Shown here one piece after another: positions 45,006 to 56,814 of a DNA stretch of 64,000 bases (positions are counted from its first letter, which is position 1; each line of letters begins with the position of its first letter). The translations under genes were made by a program, and so were the position numbers. This DNA is from Lithobates sylvaticus (Eukaryota > Chordata > Amphibia > Anura > Ranidae): assembly GCA_028564925.1 (NCBI GenBank), contig CM053028.1:620496739-620560738 (forward strand), in the 5' to 3' direction. Below the pieces are notes generated by a model. It ran no database searches, was not told the DNA's origin, and saw nothing but the letters and a program-made list of their open reading frames with translations.

Positions 45006-48000
45006 CTGCATGACATAAGAAGCGGAAACAATTAACTCCTACAATTAAAACAGCAGGAAATTAAGACATCAGAAGGTGTTGATGTTTCATTAAACCCAGA
45101 CTGTACAAACCTCTCATGCTATACAACGGATGGTGCAAACTTACAAAGCCACTGAAGCATTTGTTTTGTGTAGAGGGAAATATACCTGCTTGATCCTGCC
45201 TTCAGCTGTCCCTCCCATCTTCTCTGTTTTTCCCCATTGCAGCCTGAGATTGTATAGATCAGCTGGTGTCCTCTATGGGGTATGCTCCAGTTTCAGTTCC
45301 CCTCTAAGCTCTTAATTTCCTACTTTTCTTATCTGTGCAGCCCAGATGACTATAGAGTCACACGTGTGGGTGTATACACAGTGGTAAATGACACTCCCCT
45401 CCCTTCCTCTTGCCGAATCGCAAAAAGTGGTCTGTGGTCTGGAATAACAAAAATATCCAGAAAAACGCATTAAAAAAAGTAATAAATTAATTTGCATTTT
45501 AATGAGTAAAATAAGTATTTGACTCCCAATTAATCAGCAAGATTTCTGGCTCCCAGGTGTCTTCTATACAGGCAATGAGCCGAGATTAAAATCAATCTCT
45601 TAAAGGGAGTGCTCCTAATTTCAGCTTGTTACCTGTATAAAAGACACCTGTCCACAGAAGCAATCAGATTCCAATCTCTCCACCATGGCCAAGACCAAAG
45701 AGCTGTCCAAGGATATCAGGGACAAGATTGTAGACCTACACAAGGCTGGAATGGGCTACAAGACCATCGCCAAGCAGTTGGTGAGAGGGTGACAACAGTC
45801 GGTGCGATTATTCACAAATAGAAGAAACACAAAATAACTGTCAAACTCCCTCGGTCTGGGGCTCTATGCAAGATCTCACCTCATGGAGTTTCAATGATCA
45901 TGAGAACGGTGAGGAATCGGCCCAGAACTAAACAGGAGAATCTTGTCAATGATCTCAAGGCAGCTGAGACCATAATCACCAAGAAAACAATCGATAACAC
46001 AGTACGCTGTGAAGAAATTAAATCCTGCAGCGCCCACAAGGTCCCCCTGCTCAAGAGAGCACATGTACAGGCCCATCTGAAGTTTGCTAATAAACATCTA
46101 AATGGTTCAGAGGAGAACTGGGTGAAAGTGTTGTGGTCAGATGAGACCAAAATTGAGCTCTTTGGCATCAACTCAACTCGCCGTGTTTGGAGGAGGAGGA
46201 ATGCTGCCTATGATCCCAAGAACACCATCCCCACCGTCAAACATGGAGGTGGAAACATTATGCTTTGGGGGTGTTTTTCTGCTAAGGGGACAGGACAACT
46301 TCACTACATCAATGGGACAATGGATGGGGCCATGTACTGTCAAATCTTGGGTGAGAATCTCCTTCCCTCAGCCAGGGTATTGAAAATGGGCCATGGATGG
46401 ATATTCCAGCATGACAATGATCCAAAACACACAGCCAAGGCAACAAACGAGTGGCTCAAGAAGCACATTAAGGTCCTGGAGTGGCCTAGACAGTCTCCAG
46501 ACCTTAATCCCTTAGAAAATACGTGGAGGGAGCTGAAGGTTCGAGTTACCAAACGTCAGCTTCAAAACCTTAATGACTTGGTGAGGATCTGCAAAGAGGA
46601 GTGGGACAAAATCCCTCCTGCGATGTGTGCAAACCTGGTGGTCAACTACAGGAAACGTCTGACCTCTGTGATTGCCAACAAGTGTTTTGCCACCAAGTAC
46701 TAAGTCATGCTTTGCGAAGGGGTCAAATACTTATTTCACTCATTAAAATGCAAATCAATTTATAACTTTTTTCAAAATGCATTTTTCTGGATATTTTTGT
46801 TGTTGTTCTGTCTCTCAATGTTAAAATAAATTTACCATTAAAATTATAGACTGATCATTTCTTTGTTAGTGGGCAAACGTACAAAATCAGCAGAGGATCA
46901 AAGACTTTTTTTCACTCACTGTATAACATACTCTGCTTTACCCCTCAACGAATGCTATTATTGTATTAAATGTTTCTTTGTTTTGAGTTTATTCCTCACC
47001 TGTGCTGATCTCTATAGGAACTGCTTCCTCTTTAATCATCACACATCCTTCGTCCTCCTCCTCACCTTTGACATCTCTCAGAGTCTCTCTGGTGTCTCCG
47101 GGGTCTGTGAATAAAGAAGAGAGTGAAGCCCCCTGTACTGAGATGTATGAGAGACCCCAGAGAGTGTGTGTGGTGGGAGACTGGTCACGTCTCTTGGCTG
47201 GTAACACACAATGACATGATGTGAGGAGGAGAGCCAGAGTCTAATAGAGGCTGATGGCTCCTGACTCCCCCACTGGGCACATACTGTCTCCCCATTACTG
47301 TCTACTGACAGAGGAGGGGGGAGAAGAAGAGATGGTTGTAGTGACTGAACAAGGAGAATCTGGGACTCTTCTCTGGATTCAGGGTTTATTACTCACCTGT
47401 GCCGATCTCTGGAGGATTATCATCCTCTTCAGTTTTCATATGCTCCTCTTCCTCAGCTTTGACATTTCTCTGAGTGTCTTCGGGGTCTGTGAATAAAGAT
47501 TAGAGTGAAGCCCCTAATCTGTACTTAGATGTTTTTTTTTAACTAAATGAAAAAGCCTGACCTAATTCTCCCATCCATGCATCTGATGTGGATGGGGGGA
47601 TCCTCCCTGCTGTGTTCCTGTATTCTGACAGCTGGAAGACTTCCCCACTGTCAAAATACACTGATCAGTGCTGCAGCCTGCAGCGCTGATCGAGTAGAAA
47701 TTTTCCAACAGGGCAGTTGAAAGAAATAGATTGGTAGATTGACGTCTGTTCAACCACAGTGGCCATAGATTGAAATTTGCCCAGTCCATGCTGACCTAGC
47801 CAAGTTTTGATCCATATATGGCCAGCTCAATAGAGGCTGATGGCTCCCGATTCCCTCACTGGGCACATACTGTCTGTGAGGGAACCGCTTGGGTGCTTCC
47901 TTCCGCCAAGCAGTGCCTCCTGCCCACCAAAACCAGCAGACCGAGAGCTAATACCAGCTTTTTACCCAAAGCATCATACACACCCAAGATGTGGAGTTAA

Positions 48001-51000
48001 AACTCCAAAGGAATGACTGTTTATTGAACAGAACTACAGGTTTTTATACACTTCAAAAAGTAGGTCAGTCACCACATGAACAACAAAGCCAATTAACCAA
48101 ATATTCACCCAAAACCTCACACCATGGTTCAGATAACGAGGTAGAGCTGACACAAGGCTAATCCCATCATATGAACCACCAAGAGTAAAGGTCCATACAC
48201 ATGAGACAAAAATCGGAAGTCAAATTTCATCCGACAAAGGATGTGTCGATTTTCGGATCGTTAGTATGGTGCTTTCGACAGCCGATTCTGGCTTTCCGTC
48301 AGACAAAAGCTGGATGTGCAGACTATGACATTTTGTCGTACGTGAACTCAATGTCCGATTTTCGTTTCATTAGTATAGTTTTCGTACTCCACTTACAAGT
48401 TTTAAACAGTGTCTTATTGAATCCTGTGGTATAGTTCATTAAGTGCCACACTGTACATGCCTTTTAAAAATATGTAGCTGCATACCGCATTTCAGACCAT
48501 CCCTCTGCCTGATCGCTCTGCCTCTGATCCCACCACCCTTCTGCCTCTGATCCTACCACCCCTCTGCCTGATCCCTCTGCCTCTGATACCACCATCCCTC
48601 TGCCTGATCCCTCTGCCTCTGATCCCACCACCCCTCTGCCTGATCCCTCTGATCCCACCACCCCTCTGCCTCTGATACAACCACCCCTCTGCCTGATCCC
48701 TCTGCCTCTGATACAACCACCCTTCTGCCTGATCTCTCTGCCTCTAATCCCAGCATCCATCTGCCTGATCCCAACACCCCTCTGCCTAATCCCTCTCACT
48801 CTGATCCCACCACCCCATCTGCCTGATCCATCTGAACCCACCATCCCTCTGCCTGATCCCTCTGCCTCTGATCCCACCACCCCGCTGCCTGATCCCTCTG
48901 CCTCTGATACAACCACCCTTCTGCCTGATCCCTCTGCCTCTGATCCCACCACCCCTCTGCCTGATCCCTCTGCCTCTGATACCACCACCCCTCTGCCTGA
49001 TCCCTCTGCCTCTGATCCCACCACCCCTCTGCCTGATCCCACCATCCCTCTGCCTCTGATCCCACCATCCCTCTGCCTCTGATCCCACCATCCCTCTGCC
49101 TCTGATCCCACCATCCCTCTGATCCCACCATCCCTCTGCCTCTGATCCCACCACCCCTCTGCCCTGATCCCACCACCCCTCTGCCTCTGATCCCACCACC
49201 CCTCTGCCTCTGATCCCACCATCCCTCTCCCTCTGATCCCACCATCTGATCCCACCATCCCTCTGATCCCACCATCCCTCTGATCCCACCATCCCTCTGC
49301 CCTGATCCCACCATCCCTCTGCCTCTGATCCCACCATCCCTCTGCCTCTGATCCCACCATCCCTCTGCCTCTGATCCCACCATCCCTCTGCCTCTGATCC
49401 CACCATCCCTCTGCCACTGGAAAAAAATGAATTGAGTTTTTCTGACTGCTTGAATTTTTGGATAAAAAGTTTTTAACAATGCGCAGTAATCATGATGCAT
49501 CGCACAATCAAATCAAATTGTGGCCAGGATAATCGTAATTTAATCGAGTTGAGAGACCAGTGAAGATGCGCACCTCTACATAAAATAGCCAGCTTTCTTT
49601 TCACATACATCTGCTTACTGATGTTCAAATTAGCAGAAACTCTTATGGCTTCTTTGACTGTTAAATGTAATAATGTCCTTTTACGTTATATAACAGGACA
49701 TCTTCCTGAATTCTTGTAGCTCCCTTGAATGGCAGGGCTTATAGTCAGTAGGCATGAGGCTACCCTGCAGCCTCCTCCAAAAGCCCCTGTCCTGGTTGAG
49801 TTTGTCATACTGTCTCCCCATTACTGTCTACTGACAGAGGAGGGGGGAGAAGAAGAGATTGTTGTAGTGACTGAACAAGGAGAATCTGGGACTCTTCTCT
49901 GGATTTACTCTTTATTACTCACCTGTGCTGATCTCTGGAGGGATTTCCTCCTCTTTACATGGATCATCATCCCAAACATACGGCTCTTCTTCCTCTTTAA
50001 CTTCAACTTTAACTATTAAATCTTCACTCTTAAAAATACAAAATAATAAAGATATTGCAATGATCCATTATGCCTTTATATAAATACTATAGTATATTCA
50101 TTGAAATGAAAATACAAACTACCTGATCTTCCTGAAGGATCTCCTGATCTTCCTGTGTGGAGTCCCGGGAATACAGAGGACGGGGACATCTCTCTGGGGG
50201 ATTTCTGTTACTGGATCCATCTGTAGGAAACACACACACTGACTGAATACATTGGGGGGATAAATATGCTTGCTTTGCCAACACAAATAGGGTAGAAACT
50301 GGTGCAAGTGGCATGTGCCACAATAACAAAGCAGAGAGACTTAGATGAATAGATCATCTCCACTATATCTGTGCCACCCATGCCACTTTCTATTTAAAAA
50401 AAACAATACTGGCCAAAGCTTTATTGGCCATACTTCTCTTCTGAGTTACTTTTGCTCTCCTCTGACCCAGAATCAGACAGCTGGCTAAGGCGCCATTCAA
50501 ACTTGTACTACTCCAAAGTTACACGACTCAGACCCACTGTTGCACATAATGTATGACTTTCATGCAACTTTTGACGGTTAACATTGAAGTCTATGACCCT
50601 CAAGTTGTATGAAAGTCGGACCAAAGTAGTGCATGAACTACTTTGAAGTTGATGCGACTTTAATTCACACATACACTCACTGGCCACTTTTTTAGGTACA
50701 CCTGTTCAATTGATTGGTAACACAAATTACTAATCAGCCAATCACATGACAGCAACTGCTGAAGTTCAAACCGAGAATCAGAATGGGGCAGACAGTGGAT
50801 TTAAGGGACTTTGAACGTGGCATGGTTGTTGGTGCCAGATGGGCTGGTCCGAGTATTTAAAAAACTGCTGATCTACTGGGATTTTTCACTAGGTGCCATT
50901 CCTGTCAGCCAAGAACAGGAAACTGAGGAATTCGCACAGGCTCACCAAAATTGGACAATAGAACAAAAACGTTGTCTGGTCTGATGAGTCTCGATTTCAG

Positions 51001-53473
51001 CTGCGACATTCAGATGGTCGGGTCAGAATTTGGCATAAACAACATGAAAGCATGGATCCATCCTTCCTTGTATCAATGGTTCAGGCTGGTGGTGGTGTAA
51101 TGGTGTGGGGATATTTTCTTGGCACACTTTGGGCCCCTTAGTACCAACTGCGCATCATTTAAACGCCACGGCCTACCTGAGTATTGTTGCTGATCAAGTC
51201 CATCCCTTTATGACTACAGTGTACTCATCTTCTGATGTCACAAAGCTCAAATCATCTCACCACTGGATTCTTGAACATGACAATGAGGTCTCTGTACTCC
51301 AATGGCCTCCACAGTCACCAGATCTCAATTCAATAGGGAACCTTTTGGACGTGGTGGAACGGGAGAGTTGCATCATGCATGTGCAGCCGACAAAACTGCA
51401 GCAACTGTGTGATACTATCATGTCAATATGGACCAAAATCTCTCAGGAATGCCCTACAAACTACTTGCCCTGGCCAGAAATTAGAGCAGATAGCCAGTCA
51501 AGAAAATCAGCCTGCAGTACCAGATGTTGTGCTTCCATGATGAACGCTGGCATCAGACTTGTGGGGGGTGACCAATTATTCCCCAGGCATGAAAAAAAAA
51601 AATGTGAATGAAAGTGAATTTCCGAGTTTTTCACTGAAGCTAACTTTAAAGGTAGGCTAAGTTTATATTTTTACAGTGACATTCGTTTTAGTATATTTTT
51701 CTAGGTTTTTATTGCTGTCTATACTCTTTATTGGGGGCTTGCTAGGTAATTTCTTTTTTAAAAAAAGGGGGGGGGGGGCGCTGCAGCACCACAGTGATCT
51801 TTGATCTCTTCAATGTTGTCCAGGTAGATCTCCATTTCTCAAAGGTTGCCTACCCCTGCTTTGGACCCTTGGTGTGCTGATGTAATTTTCTTCACTCTGA
51901 TGATCCACGGTTTCCAGCCTATGGTCATTACAACACTCAGCATTACTGAAAAGCCAGTTTCTTAAATGTGTTGAATATTGAGCATGAAAAACATGAGGTA
52001 TGACTTGCCATGCGACTCTGATGTCCAAAGTAGTATAACAAGTCGCACAAGTGTGAATAGTGTGTAAAGTCTATTGTCAGGTGACATCACAGAGCTGCTT
52101 CAGGTTCTGGAAGGATCCCAACCATATTCTTGGGATTCACCCAGCTGCCTATTTGACATCTGGCTCTGAATCTCAGGGCTTGGCTGAGGGCTGAAGCCAG
52201 CTGCTCCCGTCCCCACTCCAGTCTGGTGCTCCAGTAAGCCCTGAGAGCAGTAACTGACAGTCACCATTCTCCACTCAGAGCTGACAGAGAACTGAGCAGT
52301 CATGTGATCACTCAGTTCTCAGGCTTAGAGCTGGCCGGGGATAGCTGCAGCATTACCCCGATCCCTTCTTAACCACATGCCGACCGGGCCATAGCCGAAA
52401 GACGGCTACAGCGCGGTCGGCTTATTCTAAGTGGACGTCCTCCCAGAAACTTGCTCCTGCGCGCCCCCTGGGGCGCGCACTCGGGAACATCCGTGACCAC
52501 CGGGTCCTCAGGATCACGGTAAACAGCCGCTGATAGCGGGCGTTTACCACGTGATCGCTCCGTCATATGACGGAGCGATCACATGTACACAAACCGGCGT
52601 CACGTCATGACGCCGGTTCCTCCCTCCCCTCTCTGTATCGATCGGTACAGTGAGAGGGGAGAAACGGAAAGGGGGAGAGACGGGACCAGCGCTGTGGGCT
52701 GGATGTGTAGTGCCTACAGCGCTGGTCAGTGCCTGCAATGTGCAATACACTGCCACCACTGTGCAATACACTGCCACCACTGTGCAACACTGCAATGCTC
52801 TGCCACCACTGTGCAATACTCTGCCAATACTTGCCAATACTCGCCAATAATTTTTAATAGAAACAACCATTTTATTTTTTTAACAAATTTTCAGTATTTT
52901 TTGATTTATAGCGCAAAAAAAAAAAACAGCGGTGATTAAATACCACCAAAAGAAAGCTCTATTTGTGTGAAAAAAAAGGACACAAAATTCATTTGGGTAC
53001 AGTGTTGCGTGACTGAGTAATTGTCATTTAAAGTGTGAGAGCACCGAAAGTTAAAAATTGGTCTGGTTAGGAAGGGGGTTTAAGTGCCCAGTGGGTAAGT
53101 GGTTAAAAAAAACTGGCAAGGGGTCTGCAGGATGCACTCAGCTGTACATGGGGGAACTGTACAGGGATCGGAGCAGGCAACTCTTACTGCACTGCTCTCT
53201 GTGCCGTGTCTGTCAAAGAAATGGCACAGAACCCAAAGATGATGGTTGCTACTTACCAAAGGGGCTCGTGGCCCTTATATTTATTAGGAACAAGATCTGC
53301 TCCATTTTTTCAGTTTAAAAGAGCGGTGCAGGCATAAAGTCTGCGCCACTGTTTGTTAGTTCTCCTGATTGTTTCTACGTCTTTCTATGACGTGAGGATA
53401 CTCTTCTCTCCTTTACAAGAAATTCTAGTCTCCTCTTACCCGGTGATGTGAGGGGCGGCCAGTTCTCCATCAT
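44140..53473 (-). CDS. C2H2 zinc-finger protein, gene B (spliced, 432 aa)
   Basis: Tandem paralog of gene A with the same seven-exon plan. Coding parts: 53473-53440, 50220-50123, 50028-49923, 47486-47397, 47104-47000 and 45005-44140; the first exon ends at 56274. All junctions have GT/AG ends and the phases add to 1299 nt without internal stops. The start is again ATG-ATG ([11 protein letters not shown]), just after an in-frame TAG. The acidic leader ([45 protein letters not shown]) precedes seven fingers. A nuclear DNA-binding role is inferred from the fingers; targets are unknown. Its introns are larger than gene A's because of a Tc1 copy, a minisatellite and MITEs. Transcript support is not available here. 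Confidence 0.8.
45446..46921 (+). mobile_element. Tc1-like transposon in gene B intron 6, fairly young
   Basis: The right terminus gactttttttcactcactg abuts TA at 46922. The left part starts at aacaaaaatatccagaaaaa, inverse of ctggatatttttgttg near 46788, so roughly the outer 130 bp of the left terminus are missing. Opposite in strand to gene B. Confidence 0.85.
45685..46703 (+). pseudogene. Tc1 transposase, nearly intact
   Basis: Start [20 protein letters not shown], end [11 protein letters not shown]-stop. A one-base loss near 45777 and a TAG at 45819-45821 break the N-terminal DNA-binding domain; from 45894 to the end the frame is open for 269 codons. The catalytic domain has Asp in [13 protein letters not shown], Asp in [14 protein letters not shown] and Glu in [11 protein letters not shown]. 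Only 33 residues separate the second and third acidic residues, one fewer than the usual DD34E, because [11 protein letters not shown] lacks one Lys. Confidence 0.9.
47000..47104 (-). CDS. Gene B exon 6 (acidic leader)
   Basis: Encodes (D)[20 protein letters not shown] and then [14 protein letters not shown]. Acceptor ttattcacag, donor GTGAGGAAT. Phase 1 at both ends. Confidence 0.8.
47397..47486 (-). CDS. Gene B exon 5 (acidic leader)
   Basis: Encodes (D)[20 protein letters not shown] and then DDNPPEIGT. Same 90-nt length and phase 1 ends as gene A exon 5, and its acceptor region matches that of exon 6, consistent with module duplication. Confidence 0.8.
47520..47820. repeat. Dispersed repeat, copy also at 55500-55765
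   Basis: ctgtattctgacagctggaa, aatacactgatcagtgctgc and attggtagattgacgtctgt recur in reverse complement at 55560-55720. It splits the conserved intron block of gene B (resumes at 47818). Confidence 0.6.
48190..48400. repeat. MITE half with taaaggtccatacacatgag end
   Basis: Contains several diverged tcggattttcg/cgattttcgg motifs. Only one end is recognisable. No gene. Confidence 0.4.
48490..49425. repeat. Minisatellite of 23- and 36-bp units in gene B intron 4
   Basis: Units such as ctctgcctctgatcccacca + tcc, or with an extra cctgatccctctg. The right half (49060-49410) is the most regular. Minus-strand frames of the [19 protein letters not shown] type are artefacts. Confidence 0.95.
49426..49806. 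other. Intron sequence, no gene
   Basis: A/T-rich intron sequence; nothing recognised. The conserved intron block of the gene family resumes at about 49807 (catactgtctccccattact). Confidence 0.5.
49923..50028 (-). CDS. Gene B exon 4 (acidic leader)
   Basis: Encodes [20 protein letters not shown] and then [15 protein letters not shown]. Phase 0 in, phase 1 out, as in gene A exon 4. Confidence 0.8.
50123..50220 (-). CDS. Gene B exon 3 (amphibian leader motif)
   Basis: Encodes (D)[20 protein letters not shown] and then [12 protein letters not shown]. Nearly identical to gene A exon 3, including intron sequence on the acceptor side. Confidence 0.85.
50485..52062. repeat. MITE (cattcaaacttgt ends) interrupted by a Tc1 copy
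   Basis: The left end gccattcaaacttgtactac has an inverse-like right end gtcgcacaagtgtgaatag at about 52040-52060. The two halves are separated by a Tc1 remnant and about 0.5 kb of other sequence. Approximate boundaries. Confidence 0.4.
50674..51455 (+). mobile_element. Tc1-like transposon, 3'-truncated
   Basis: TA then cactcactggccactttttt at the left. Transposase remnants include tggtctgatgagtctcgatt (first catalytic Asp region) and ccagatctcaattcaatagg. Ends inside the gene at about 51455. Same family as 12608-14726; stops throughout. Confidence 0.75.
52369..53106. mobile_element. TTAA-flanked element in gene B intron 2
   Basis: ttaaccacatgccgaccggg to gggtaagtggttaa. The left half matches the piece inside the hAT at 13622-14232, and it holds a short cactgccaccactgtgcaat tandem cluster (52740-52830). 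No coding capacity. Confidence 0.7.
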
Positions 53474-53496
53474 GAGGTCCTTCTACAGATCCACTT
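53440..53496 (-). CDS. Gene B exon 2: KRAB-like remnant with in-frame TAG
   Basis: Reads VDL[18 protein letters not shown] after an acatacag acceptor. TAG at 53485-53483 is in the same place as in gene A, and the donor GTAAGAGGA is conserved. Start ATG-ATG at 53473. Confidence 0.75.
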
Positions 53497-53689
53497 CTGT
53501 ATGTCTCTGCTGTACGCAGGATTGTTTATAAAGCTCACACTGTAAAAAAAAAAAAAAAAAAGAATCTTAAGAATAAATGTAAATGGCCCAGTACAGTGAA
53601 CATGGTAGGGATTGTCGCACGTTTCTGTCTTGGAGGAGGCAGTTCCAGCATTTTCACCACCTCTAAAACTGAATATTGTGAATTATTAA

Positions 53690-54076
53690 AGTGATTGTAA
53701 ATTTAAATCTTTGACTTGCACCTATTGGTAAGCCTAAAAATAGGCTTACCTATAGGTACTGTAAATATCTCCTAAACGTGCACTGTTTAGGAGCTATTTA
53801 CTATATATGCGGCCAGTGACGTCATGGCGCATTCGATCTGAAGAATCGGCGCATGCGCGGGAGTGACGTTATTGTGGCTCTGGCCAGTCACACAGCCGGA
53901 GTCCGTGGACCTGGAAGGAAGACGGGTGAAGATGGAAGCGATGACAGCACATCACTGGAATGCTTCATTTTCAGATAAATTTCATATAAAGTGCTAGTAT
54001 GCGATGCATACTAGCACATTATGCCTTTACGTTGCAGGTCAGAAACAAAAAAGGCACCCATCGGTTTACAACCGCT
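53690..54076. mobile_element. TTAA-flanked element, relative of 32601-33097
   Basis: Ends agtgattgtaaa / tttacaaccgct lie between TTAA copies (53686-53689, 54077-54080). Contains a small palindrome taagcctaaaaataggctta (53731-53750). Confidence 0.6.
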
Positions 54077-54299
54077 TTAATGGAAAAGTACAGCCAAAGC
54101 TTGTTTGGTTGTACTTCTCCTGTGGATCACAGAAGTGCAGTTCGTTCTGCATGCCTGTGACCGTTTTTCAGCAGGGAGAAGGCTGAAGCACGCTGTCAGC
54201 TGACGTCACAGAGCCGGTCCAGGCTCGGGCAAGTTTGTGACAATGAAGTCGGGATCCGCTCACATGCCTGGACCAGCACCCAGCTCAGGCTCTCAGTAA

Positions 54300-55285
54300 G
54301 CGGATGAGAGCCTGAACCGGCCGCTCCCGCCCCCTCCTCAGCCCAGTGATCTGAGCCGGCCGCTCCCGCCCCCTCCACAGCCCAGTGATCTGAGCCGGCC
54401 GCTCCCGCCCCCTCCACAGCCCAGTGATCTGAGCCAGCAGCTCCCGCCCCCTCCACAGCCCAGTGATCTGAGACAGCAGCTCCCGCCCCCTCCACAGCCC
54501 AGTGATCTGAGCCAGCCGCTCCGCCCCCTCCACAGCCCAGTGATCTGAGACAGCAGCTCCCGCTCCCTCCACAGCCCAGTGATCTGAGACAGCAGCTCCC
54601 GCCCCCTCCACAGCCCAGTGATCTGAGACAGCAGCTCCCGCCCCCTCCACAGCCCAGTGATCTGAGACAGCAGCTCCCGCCCCATAAACAGCCCGATGAT
54701 CTGAGACTGCAGCTCTCGCCCCCTCCACAGCCCAGTGATATGAGCCAGCAGCTCCCGCCCCATAAACAGCCCAGTGATCTGAGACGGCAGCTCTCGCCCC
54801 CTCCACAGCCCAGTGATATGAGCTGACCGCTCCCGCCCCCTTAACAGCCCAGTGATATGAGCTGGCCGCTCCCGCCCCCCCCCCACCACAGCCCAGTGAT
54901 ATAAGCTGGCCGCTCCCATCCCCTCCACAGCCCAGTGATATGAGCTGGCCGCTCCCGCCCCTCCCTGCTCCCGCCCCTCCACAGCCCAGTGATATAAGCT
55001 GGCCGCTCCCGTCCCCTCCACAGCCCAGTGATATGAGCCGGCCTCTCCCGCCCCCTCCACAGCCCAGTGATATGAGCCGGCCTCTCCCACCCCCTCCACA
55101 GCCCAGTGATATGAGCCGGCGGCTCCCACCCCTCCACAGCCCAGTGATATGAACCGGCCGCTCCCGCCCCTCCACAGCCCAGTGATCTGAGCCGGCCGCA
55201 CCTGCGCCCTCCACAGCCCAGTGATCTGAGCCGGCCGCTCCCGCCCCTCCACAGCCCAGTGATCTGAGACAGCCACTCCTGCCCC
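54300..55285. repeat. 39-bp minisatellite, about 25 units
   Basis: Units ccctccacagcccagtgatc + tgagccggccgctcccgcc in gene B intron 1. As 39 is divisible by three and the unit lacks stops, the minus strand reads open for over 300 codons (HWAVEGAGAAGSD). This is an artefact. The flank at 54195-54300 resembles 52085-52220, perhaps the ancestral single-copy unit. Confidence 0.95.
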
Positions 55286-56180
55286 CTCCACAGTTGTTGA
55301 CTTATAGTCACCAGCTCTTTGCTCTGGGAGCTGTAATAACCAAGTGATCGCTGCATCCATCTAGGTAAGTATGATTCTGGAAAAACAAACAACAAAAACA
55401 TACTTCTCTTTTAACTGGAGGAGCAACAACACAATATAAATTGTCAGATAATAGGGCTTAAAAAAATAAAAAAACCTGACTCTTGGTAGTGATGATTCCC
55501 TGTATTAAGCTGACCATACATGAATCATAATATAGTTGGTTCAGATATGACTGGGCCAATTTAGATATTTATATGGACACTGTGGTTGTAAAGAAGTCAA
55601 TCTACCAGTCATACAAATGCCTGGTCAGATTTTGGCCAATGGATCAGTGCCGCCGGCTACATCCTGCAATGCTGATCAGTGTATTCTGGGGAAGCTTCCC
55701 AGCTGTCAGAATACAATCACTCAGTAGGAAGGATTCCTCCCATCCCTCATACACACAATGAATGTATAGATGGGGAAAGCAGGTCAGTTTCCTTCATTCA
55801 CCCCGCTGGGCTGCCTTACACTGATGATCACTAACAAGCGTGAAATGTATAAAATCTGGAGTAAATCCTTCCATCAATTAATTCTGTATTTTCCCTGGTC
55901 TGTTCAGTGCGGAGAGCCGAAGGAGATACTTGGTACTTCCACATATGAAGAATTATGTGACTCTGATCATGTGACAGCGCTGGGCCAATCAGAAGTCTAT
56001 AACATTGTAAAGGTTACAACTCCAGTGCACACAGGTCATTGGTAGCGGCTGAACAGAGCAGGGGAAGGGAAGTCTATGTGTGCATATAAACATCACAGAC
56101 CTTTCTACTTCTCTACAGAGAATAGAATACAGAGTATTCTAATACAATATATGGATGTCTACAGCACCCTGACCTACACT
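55286..56180. other. Gene B intron 1, no further gene
   Basis: Contains the inverted copy (55500-55765) of the repeat at 47520-47820; otherwise nothing recognised. Confidence 0.5.
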
Positions 56181-56273
56181 ACACATCAGAGGACAGCAGG
56201 AAGCTGATGATGTGTGGAGGTGACAGTCCACACACAGTGACCCCCTTCTCTCATAATAAGAAGACATTATTAC

Positions 56274-56600
56274 CTTCTCCTTACTGGACACACACTCTCC
56301 ACACTCACACCTCTCCACACAAATGTTTTCGTCCACTAACATCATTTCCAGGCTTCAACAAAATGGCCGCAGCCCTTCCCACACTGACGACACTTCCTCC
56401 TTCAAATGGTAGACGTGCGCCACCTAGCGGTATATCTAATCTCTGCACTGGTATAATCAGCTCTGTGGGACTATGGAAGACACATAGCTTGGGCGTTACT
56501 ATGGAGACCAAGAAGCAGTGGAACGCATACAGCGGAAGTGAGAAGAGAGTTTCCGGTGTAATGGGCGCATAGTGATTATAGAGAGGAGATGCAGATGTTT
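56274..56600 (-). promoter_or_regulatory. First exon and promoter of gene B
   Basis: The minus-strand exon ends TGTCCAGTAAGGAGAAG before GTAATAATG. caaaatggccgcagcc (YY1-like, about 56360) and acgacacttcctcc/cggaagtgag (ETS-like, about 56390 and 56533) lie upstream. Homologous to 1086-1350 and 17345-17520. Confidence 0.65.
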
Positions 56601-56699
56601 GTTGTTGGTTTCCTACATTTCTCTAATATGAGCTAAAATAAATGTCAGTACTCAGAGCTAACTTAGATCGCAGTACTGAATTATTATTGTTATTATCTA

Positions 56700-56765
56700 T
56701 AGAGCAGCCAATCAGATTGTAGGTGTCATTGTCCTGGTGCAGATCAAGGGAAATGTCTAGTTGTC
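56700..56765. promoter_or_regulatory. Conserved upstream block of gene B
   Basis: agagcagccaatcagattgt, the CCAAT-bearing block shared with the gene C and gene A upstream regions. Confidence 0.5.
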
Positions 56766-56814
56766 ATGGCAACACCTCCCATCTGATCCTTCTGTCCAAA
56801 TGTCCTCTTATAGT

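Noticed and set aside
48464-49500. Gly/Trp/Asp-rich frames of 206-317 codons
   Set aside because: Read from a 23/36-bp minisatellite within an intron of gene B.
54285-55401. Frames of 186-340 codons (HWAVEGAGAAG repeats)
   Set aside because: 39-bp minisatellite in gene B intron 1; multiple frames equally open.
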